From contig DYRK01000298.1 of assembly GCA_020718785.1 (NCBI GenBank), forward strand, positions 1-7,199: DNA of 7,199 nucleotides. The letters run 5' to 3'. Below the pieces are notes generated by a model. The model saw only the letters and a program-made list of their open reading frames with translations. It made no database searches and was not told the DNA's origin. Position numbers and translations under genes: made by a program. The stretch comes from Desulfatirhabdium butyrativorans. GTDB taxonomy: Bacteria > Desulfobacterota > Desulfobacteria > Desulfobacterales > DYRK01. Of the stretch, positions 1 to 4,956 are shown piece after piece (the stretch's first letter is position 1; the number at the start of each line of letters is the position of its first letter).

Positions 1-20
1 GGGAACCTCCCCGGCAAGTG

Positions 21-46
21 CGTTCCCAAGCCGGGGCTTGGGAACG
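21..46. repeat. Perfect palindrome in the leader of the peptidase gene
   Basis: Twelve-base arms (CGTTCCCAAGCC at 21-32 and its exact reverse complement at 35-46) flank a two-base GG centre. It ends 10 bases before the ribosome binding site of the S66 peptidase gene, so a transcript starting upstream would carry a GC-rich hairpin in its 5' leader. Bases 1-6 (GGGAAC) may be the tail of a preceding copy. Palindromes of this GTTCCCAAGC...GCTTGGGAAC kind are, from memory, highly repeated in some large Desulfobacterota and cyanobacterial genomes; copy number cannot be seen here. No uridine tract typical of an intrinsic terminator follows on the plus strand; an A-rich stretch does. Confidence 0.85.
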
Positions 47-56
47 AGAAAAAAAT

Positions 57-62
57 AAGGAG
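57..62 (+). promoter_or_regulatory. Ribosome binding site that sets the peptidase start
   Basis: AAGGAG lies nine bases before the ATG at 72. The same frame is open from an ATG at 18, but that upstream start would translate straight through the palindrome at 21-46, has no ribosome binding site in view, and adds 18 residues unlike the family N terminus. The start at 72 is therefore preferred. Confidence 0.8.
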
Positions 63-71
63 TTATACATA

Positions 72-1079
72 ATGTTGCCTGAACGCCTGAAAACCGGAGA
101 TACCATAGCATTTTATTCCCCTTCCGCACCAGCGACGTATTCTGCGCCCCGACGCTTTGAACGGGCTGTCAGCTTTCTTGAAAACAAAGGATTCAGACTG
201 CTTGCCGGCAGTCTGACCGGAAAAAGCGATTTCTACCGCTCCGGCAGTATCAAAGACAGAGCAGACGAGCTGAATGCACTGATCCGCAATCCCGAAGTCA
301 GATGTATCATGTCTGTCATAGGCGGCGGAAATTCCAATGCCATAGTTCCTTTCATTGACTACAAAGCCTTTGAAAAAAATCCCAAAATCATGGTCGGATA
401 TTCGGATGTCACGCCCATATTGCTTGCCATATATTCCAAAACCGGCATCGGAACATTCTACGGACCCGCGCTGGTCTCATCCTTCGGCGAGTTTCCGCCC
501 TTTTCCGACCTGACCTTTGAATATTTCAGCGATATTCTCATAAGAAAACAGCCTCTGCCTTATGCTTATCCTCTGCCGCCGTATTGGACAGACGAGATGA
601 TTAACTGGGAGGACAAAGTCAGAGACAAAGAGCAAAGAGCAAACCGCCTGATCACCGTAGTTTCAGGCGTTGCCGAAGGCAGAGTCATCGGCGGAAACCT
701 CAATTCAATGAGCGGAATATGGGGCAGCGCGTATATGCCTGAGATAAAATCCGGCGATATCCTTTTCCTTGAAGACACATCAAAGACCGCATCTGTGACA
801 GAAAAACTCTTTTCATTGCTCAAAGCAAACCGTGTCTTTGAGAAAATCTCAGGAATTCTTCTGGGAAAGCACGAGAGATTTGATGACCAGCGCACAGGCA
901 GAAAACCTGCCGATATTCTCAAAGAAGTTATAGGAGAGACAGAAATTCCGATTCTCGCTGACTTTGACTGCTGCCATACCCATCCCATGCTGACCCTGCC
1001 GCTGGGCGTCAGAATACGCCTCGATGCGACAGATCGGCAGGTGAGTATAAGTGAACCGTGGGTCAGGGATCAGGGGTGA
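72..1079 (+). CDS. S66 family serine peptidase, MccF-like (LD-carboxypeptidase superfamily)
   Basis: This 335-residue protein has no signal peptide and should be cytoplasmic. S66 peptidases cut an amide bond next to a carboxylate-bearing residue: LdcA removes the terminal D-alanine of muropeptides in peptidoglycan recycling, and MccF cleaves microcin C and related acyl-adenylates, giving self-immunity. Visible family features: N-terminal GDTIAFYSPS; nucleophile-elbow motif GGGNSN with Ser about 88; MVGYSDVT about 107-114; the MccF-type loop WTDE..NW about 182-189; IGGNLNSM about 207; catalytic Glu about 234 in LFLEDTS; GKHERFDD about 275; catalytic His about 302 in HTHPMLTLPLG. The GGxNSN motif and the WTDE loop favour the MccF-like branch over classical LdcA, so substrate is uncertain. 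The length is normal and the triad intact. The last five or so codons and the stop fall in a heptamer repeat (1060-1087), replacing whatever tail was there originally. It converges on the receptor gene ending at 1187; no cognate microcin or peptidoglycan gene is in view. Confidence 0.9.
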   Translation: MLPERLKTGDTIAFYSPSAPATYSAPRRFERAVSFLENKGFRLLAGSLTGKSDFYRSGSIKDRADELNALIRNPEVRCIMSVIGGGNSNAIVPFIDYKAFEKNPKIMVGYSDVTPILLAIYSKTGIGTFYGPALVSSFGEFPPFSDLTFEYFSDILIRKQPLPYAYPLPPYWTDEMINWEDKVRDKEQRANRLITVVSGVAEGRVIGGNLNSMSGIWGSAYMPEIKSGDILFLEDTSKTASVTEKLFSLLKANRVFEKISGILLGKHERFDDQRTGRKPADILKEVIGETEIPILADFDCCHTHPMLTLPLGVRIRLDATDRQVSISEPWVRDQG

Positions 1080-1087
1080 GAGGTAAG
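1060..1087. repeat. G-rich heptamer array, 4 units, overlapping the peptidase 3' end
   Basis: Four consecutive 7-base units are visible: GGGTCAG, GGATCAG, GGGTGAG, AGGTAAG. The peptidase stop TGA (1077-1079) lies within the third unit, and the units encode the final residues VRDQG. Closely related heptamers recur at 2859-2928, so this belongs to a family of dispersed heptanucleotide repeats. Three runs of three or more G are present. Confidence 0.8.
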
Positions 1088-1127
1088 AAAGAAACTGAGT
1101 TTTTTTGAAAAAACTCAGTTTCTTACC
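1082..1127. repeat. Long hairpin between converging genes, possible two-way terminator
   Basis: GAAACTGAGTTTTTT (1091-1105) is the exact reverse complement of 1108-1122, with only two bases between them. Outside this core, GGTAA (1082-1086) pairs with TTACC (1123-1127), leaving four bases (1087-1090) bulged on one side, as though GAAA had been duplicated. It sits between the stop codons of converging genes (1079 and 1187), where a bidirectional terminator is expected. The T run is inside the stem rather than after it, so it is not a textbook intrinsic terminator; it may simply be part of the flanking repeat element. Confidence 0.7.
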
Positions 1128-1182
1128 AGCACCCAGCACCCAGTACCCAGTACCCAGCACCCAGCACCCAGCACCCAGCACC
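1125..1182. repeat. CCCAGCA/CCCAGTA heptamer tandem array, about 8 units
   Basis: Seven exact CCCAGYA units run from 1132 to 1180 (Y is C in five and T in two), preceded by a variant ACCAGCA and followed by a partial CC. It ends five bases before the stop codon of the minus-strand receptor at 1187-1189. On the minus strand it reads as GGG runs separated by four-base loops, so the 3' untranslated part of the receptor mRNA could form a G-quadruplex. Heptanucleotide tandem repeats of this general kind are known in filamentous cyanobacteria (STRR sequences). They are prone to copy-number change by slippage. Confidence 0.9.
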
Positions 1183-1186
1183 TTCT

Positions 1187-2839
1187 TCATACTTTAAACT
1201 TATCCACCAGATCAAGGAGCTTCTTGGCAAGCCTTGCGACTTCGGCAGCCGAAGCGTCCATATATCGGACATCGCTTTCGCCGGTTTTTGTCTTCTCCCC
1301 GGCAGCTCTGCCTGTTTTCAGAGAGATTTCTTTTGCTGATTGTGCCAACTGTGCCATAAGAGACGCTATTTCATTTGCAGCGGTGTTTGTCTCAAGTGCA
1401 TTCTGGGAGATGGCGTTGGCGGCTTTTGTCTGCTCCTCCAATGCGTAAGAAATACTTTCAGAGGAACGGTTGAGCGTATTGATGATACCTGAGACATCGC
1501 CGATCACCTCTACCGCTTCTCTGGTATTTTTCTGCATCATGGCAATATTGGCAGCAATATCGTCTGCTGCCTGTGTGCTTTGACGGGCAAAAATTTTTAT
1601 CTCATTTGCAACTACAGCAAATCCTCTTCCGGCTTCACCGGCGGACGCGGCTTCAATATCCGCATTCAGAGCCAGAAGGCTTGTTTTGTCCGCAATCCCT
1701 TTGATGACTTCCGTGACTTCGCATATCTGACTCGCGGCTTTTCCCAGAGCAGTCATTGCTCTGCCTGCTTTTTCCGCCATTTTCACAGCTTCTTCCGCAA
1801 TATCCAGTCCGTGCCGGGCATTTTTTCCTACGGTAGTGACAGAAGCAGACATCTCCTCAATCGCGGCAGCAGATTCACTGCTGTTCCGTGACAGAGCTTC
1901 TGTGGTTTTCAGTATCTGAGCCGTACTGATGCTCATTTCACCGGCAGCCGAAGCAATAGACGCGATATTTCCGGTCATAAGTTCCGAAGCATCTGCCAGC
2001 CGTTTTCCGCAGGATTTGACATCGCCGACAATTTTTCTGAATTCCAGAGCCATGGTCCCGACAGCATCCAGCAGATTTCCGATTTCATCTCCGGTCCCGG
2101 TGTTCACACTCGCTGTGAGATCAAAATCAGCAAGCCGGCGGGCAACATCCGATACGAGTCTCACGGGCCGCAGAACCGTAAATCTCAGTGCGACAATAAG
2201 ACAAAGGCACAATATCGCCAGTATTGCGAGAATACCGAGGCTCTGACTCAGAACCGCCCGTCCCATCCTTTCATGCGCCGTATTGCTGAAAGCTTCCGCT
2301 TCTGCCAGCAGCCCGGATTTTACCCTCCGGATATTCTCTGTGACTCCGGCATCGGAATAGTAGATGCGGAAACTCCCTATTTTCTGATTGCGGATGATCG
2401 CTTCGACGTGAACGGACAGCCTGTCGTCAGGGCTGAAAAAATCGGGAAAAGCATCTCCGACTGTGATATCCGGAGCCTTCCATGCGAGCGCGAAAGGTTC
2501 TCCTTTTTCATTTAAAACCTTTATAGCCACAATTTCAGGCGGACGCATCAGCACCTTCAGACTGTTTTTCAGTTCTTCCGATTCATAATGATAGATATAC
2601 ACTCCTCCGAACCGGTTGAGGACATCCAATGTAAACCGGATTTTTTCCTCCAGCGAGACATTTTCCGACTTTGCCCTGTCATCAAGGGAGCGGCTGATTT
2701 TCTCTTTATGTTCGTCGGTAAATGTCTTCACCAGATCGCTTTCAAATTTTATCAGAACAACGGTACCCAGAATCAGCAGAACTGAAACAATGCCGCAGGC
2801 TGAAATTACTATTTTGGTGACAATACTGTGAGTTCCCAT
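1187..2839 (-). CDS. Methyl-accepting chemotaxis protein with small extracytoplasmic sensor
   Basis: A 550-residue inner-membrane chemoreceptor that would control CheA through CheW. Order of parts: short cytoplasmic start; membrane helix about 9-31; extracytoplasmic domain about 32-198; membrane helix about 199-221; HAMP about 221-273 (RRLADFD, DEIGNLLDAV); coiled-coil signalling region to the end. The signalling tip is about 381-412 (ADKTSLLALNADIEAASAGE, then GRGFAVVANEIK). A methylation-type site matches the consensus at Glu328-Glu329 (AAAIEEMSAS), with a likely second at Glu469-Gln470. The sensor (PPEIVAIKVLNEKGEPFA about 100-117, then KIGSFRIYYSD about 153-163) looks like one PAS-like fold of the single-Cache or CHASE8 kind; ligand unknown. 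It ends LLDLVDKFKV and lacks an NWETF-like CheR tether. AAGGGAAG at 2847-2854 is a modest ribosome binding site 7 bases from the ATG. It is third in a same-strand receptor run, 86 bases after the previous stop. Confidence 0.93.
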   Translation of the reverse strand: MGTHSIVTKIVISACGIVSVLLILGTVVLIKFESDLVKTFTDEHKEKISRSLDDRAKSENVSLEEKIRFTLDVLNRFGGVYIYHYESEELKNSLKVLMRPPEIVAIKVLNEKGEPFALAWKAPDITVGDAFPDFFSPDDRLSVHVEAIIRNQKIGSFRIYYSDAGVTENIRRVKSGLLAEAEAFSNTAHERMGRAVLSQSLGILAILAILCLCLIVALRFTVLRPVRLVSDVARRLADFDLTASVNTGTGDEIGNLLDAVGTMALEFRKIVGDVKSCGKRLADASELMTGNIASIASAAGEMSISTAQILKTTEALSRNSSESAAAIEEMSASVTTVGKNARHGLDIAEEAVKMAEKAGRAMTALGKAASQICEVTEVIKGIADKTSLLALNADIEAASAGEAGRGFAVVANEIKIFARQSTQAADDIAANIAMMQKNTREAVEVIGDVSGIINTLNRSSESISYALEEQTKAANAISQNALETNTAANEIASLMAQLAQSAKEISLKTGRAAGEKTKTGESDVRYMDASAAEVARLAKKLLDLVDKFKV

Positions 2840-2858
2840 AATCTGTCTTCCCTTTTGA

Positions 2859-2928
2859 GGTTCGGGGTCAGGGGTTCGGGGTGAGGGGTCTTACCTCTCA
2901 CCTCTGACCTCTGACCTCTGACCCCTCA
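2859..2928. repeat. Heptamer inverted repeat with a G-quadruplex pattern
   Basis: On the plus strand four heptamers (GGTTCGG, GGTCAGG, GGTTCGG, GGTGAGG; 2859-2886) face five C-rich heptamers (CCTCTCA, three CCTCTGA, CCCCTCA; 2894-2928) across a short centre. Read as one plus strand, 2859-2889 pairs with 2893-2923 along 31 positions with only two C.T mismatches, the other irregular positions being G.T wobbles, and a three-base CTT loop. Four GGGG runs separated by exactly three bases (TCA, TTC, TGA) span 2864-2888, a canonical G-quadruplex pattern. The final heptamer contains the stop codon of the receptor at 2926-4902, and the first ends five bases from the ribosome binding site of the next receptor, so the element fills the whole intergenic gap. 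Confidence 0.85.
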
Positions 2929-4902
2929 CTCGCTTTTTATCTTGAATTTTTCTACCAGATTCAGCAGTCCGCCGGCAAGCTCCGCCAGACCGGCAGCCGA
3001 AACATCCGTGTCGCCGGACCCGCCCGCAGCCGTCTTTTCCACTTTCACGGAGAGTTCCTTTGCCCGGTTTGCCAATTCCTCCATTGTAATAGCAATATCT
3101 CTGGCCCGAAGACCGGCCTGTCCGGCGTTGAACGCAATTTCATTGACTGCTTTCATCTGCTCATCCAACGAGAAGGAAATTGTTTCCGAGAAACGGGCAA
3201 TAGTGTTGATTATACCTGAGACATCGCCGATGGCTGAGACCGCAGCCGCGGTATTGTTCTGCATCAGAGATATGCGGCCTGAAATATCTTCGGCAGCCCG
3301 GGTACTCTGACGGGCAAACTCTTTGATTTCATTGGCAACCACAGCAAAGCCTTTTCCGGCTTCTCCGGCTGACGCAGCCTCGATATGGGCATTCAGTGCA
3401 AGCAGACTTGTCTTGTCTGCTATTTTCTTTATCATCCGCGTCACCGCGCCGATCTCATTGGCGGCATCGCCCAGCGAAGTCATGGTGCTTCCGGCTTTTT
3501 CAGCCATAGCCACCGCGTCTTTTGCAATAAGTGACCCCTGACGGGCATTTTTTCCCACTTCTTTCACCGACGCGGACATCTCTTCGATAGCCCCTGCCAC
3601 CGCGCCCACGTTCTGAGACATCTGCTCCGCGGTGTCAGAGACATTTTTCACGTTTACGCTGATTTCTCCGACCTCGTCAGCCACGGCAGCAATACGGCCG
3701 GTCATAAGCCCGGAGAAATCGGCGAGCTGGCGTCCGTCTGCTTTCACTTCCCCGACAAGGCTTCTGAATTCCGAAGTCATAGTATTCAGAGCCGCGGTCA
3801 GTATTCCGATTTCATCCCCCGCAGAGACTGCAATGCTGACGGAAAGATCAAAGTCGGCAAGCCGGCGTGCCGCCTGTGTCAGCGCGTCCAAGGGGCGGGC
3901 AATCTTATAACTGACCCTCAGCGTGAGAATAATGACCGGAATCAGGGTGAAAACAATGACTGAGACAATGATATATCTGAGTGTATCCAATGGTCTGTAA
4001 AATTCATCGAGATAGGAAGAGCATACAGCAATCCAGTCGGTACGCGGGATATAATCGAAAACAGCCAATTTCTCACGGGCAGCAGATTCATCCGGATTTT
4101 TCCACTGATATGTTATCCTTCCCTTTTTCTGTTCGCAGATTTTTTTCATAAAAGTCTGATTCTTTGAAACCGTGTCATCAAGCAGGGAATAGCCGCGTTC
4201 CAATTTCGGATGAATGACGATCTGTCCTTTGCTGTCAATGATATACGGGTAGCCGGCGGTTCCGAAACGCAGGGGAAGGATGTATTCACGGAGTTCGTCA
4301 ACCTGAATCAGGTCGGAAAATTCCTCCTGATAGGAGGATACTGAGATAATCCAGTCCCAGGGTTCGAAATACGCCATATAGAGACTCTTTTTCCGTTTGC
4401 GCTCTTCATCGGGATTCTGCCATTCGTATTCCAGATAACCCGCCTTTGATTTTATTTGTTCCTGTATGAATTCGTATTCGGAAATATCGGCGCCGTCCAG
4501 CACGGCTTTAGGGTGGACCGTCAGAATGCCTTTGCCTGAGAGACAATAAACATATCCGGTCTTGCCCACGGTCTGCCCGAGCAGAATATCGCGGGCAAGA
4601 TTTTTGGCTGCTTCTTCTGTCATGGACCCGTCTTTATGTTTCCGCCATATCTGTTCCACGATCTCTTTGTTTTTTTCAGCCGCCGCACGCAGATAATTGC
4701 GGACCGAAGAATCAGCGGCAATCCGGATCATATTTGAAATGGCTGCCGCGCTATGTTTCAGATCGTTTTCAATATCCGCCTGCAAGATATGCCGGACAAA
4801 AAAATAGATAAACACATTTCCCAGGGTGACGGACAGGGTGAATATGAGACAATAGATTGCTGTCAGCCTGAAGCGTATGGGAACATTCCGAAAAAAAGCC
4901 AT
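2926..4902 (-). CDS. Methyl-accepting chemotaxis protein with duplicated Cache-like sensor modules
   Basis: A 658-residue inner-membrane chemoreceptor. Membrane helix about 13-36; extracytoplasmic region about 37-309; membrane helix about 310-330; HAMP about 331-386 (RRLADFDLSVS, DEIGILTAALN); signalling coiled coil to the end, with the tip about 494-527 (ADKTSLLALNAHIEAASAGE, GKGFAVVANEIK). The sensor holds two clearly repeated modules, each with GY.Y, then G, HPK, W.NPDE and a closing W-I-SSY-EF pattern: roughly 113-195 and 214-301. This matches the Cache_2/double-Cache type known for small organic ligands; the actual ligand cannot be read. A methylation-type pair is Glu440-Glu441 (AGAIEEMSAS). 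The C terminus is LLNLVEKFKIKSE, without a CheR tether. The start at 4902 is chosen because GGAGG lies four bases upstream; an in-frame ATG at 4935 would translate half of the palindrome at 4917-4949. It is 54 bases after the third receptor, so cotranscription is likely. Confidence 0.94.
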   Translation of the reverse strand: MAFFRNVPIRFRLTAIYCLIFTLSVTLGNVFIYFFVRHILQADIENDLKHSAAAISNMIRIAADSSVRNYLRAAAEKNKEIVEQIWRKHKDGSMTEEAAKNLARDILLGQTVGKTGYVYCLSGKGILTVHPKAVLDGADISEYEFIQEQIKSKAGYLEYEWQNPDEERKRKKSLYMAYFEPWDWIISVSSYQEEFSDLIQVDELREYILPLRFGTAGYPYIIDSKGQIVIHPKLERGYSLLDDTVSKNQTFMKKICEQKKGRITYQWKNPDESAAREKLAVFDYIPRTDWIAVCSSYLDEFYRPLDTLRYIIVSVIVFTLIPVIILTLRVSYKIARPLDALTQAARRLADFDLSVSIAVSAGDEIGILTAALNTMTSEFRSLVGEVKADGRQLADFSGLMTGRIAAVADEVGEISVNVKNVSDTAEQMSQNVGAVAGAIEEMSASVKEVGKNARQGSLIAKDAVAMAEKAGSTMTSLGDAANEIGAVTRMIKKIADKTSLLALNAHIEAASAGEAGKGFAVVANEIKEFARQSTRAAEDISGRISLMQNNTAAAVSAIGDVSGIINTIARFSETISFSLDEQMKAVNEIAFNAGQAGLRARDIAITMEELANRAKELSVKVEKTAAGGSGDTDVSAAGLAELAGGLLNLVEKFKIKSE

Positions 4903-4906
4903 GATT

Positions 4907-4913
4907 CCTCCCC
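4907..4913 (-). promoter_or_regulatory. Ribosome binding site that sets the middle receptor start
   Basis: Minus-strand GGGGAGG, four bases before the ATG at 4902. It decides against the in-frame upstream ATG at 4935, which sits inside the palindrome and would add eleven residues (MQIVLRHRGGI) unlike the basic N terminus expected before the first membrane helix. Confidence 0.8.
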
Positions 4914-4916
4914 TAT

Positions 4917-4949
4917 GCCGTAAAACGATTTGCAAAATCGTTTTACGGC
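4917..4949. repeat. Perfect 15-base-arm palindrome between two receptor genes
   Basis: GCCGTAAAACGATTT (4917-4931) is exactly complementary in reverse to 4935-4949, with a GCA loop. It lies between the stop of the upstream receptor (4957) and the ribosome binding site of the next (4907-4913). A minus-strand transcript would form a stable 15-bp hairpin three bases before that ribosome binding site. No U tract follows on the minus strand, so a standard intrinsic terminator is unlikely; mRNA stabilisation, partial polarity, or a REP-like dispersed element are alternatives. Confidence 0.9.
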
Positions 4950-4956
4950 AGATTCG

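Noticed and set aside
18..71. Upstream ATG at 18 as the peptidase start
   Set aside because: It would translate a perfect palindrome and lacks a ribosome binding site, while AAGGAG is well placed before the ATG at 72.
849..1190. Minus-strand frame with a Gly/Trp-rich repeated N terminus
   Set aside because: The repeated peptide (VLGAG, WVLGTG) is the heptamer array read in frame, and the rest is antisense to the S66 peptidase.
4903..4935. Upstream ATG at 4935 as the middle receptor start
   Set aside because: It lies within the palindrome; GGAGG four bases before the ATG at 4902 is the better signal.
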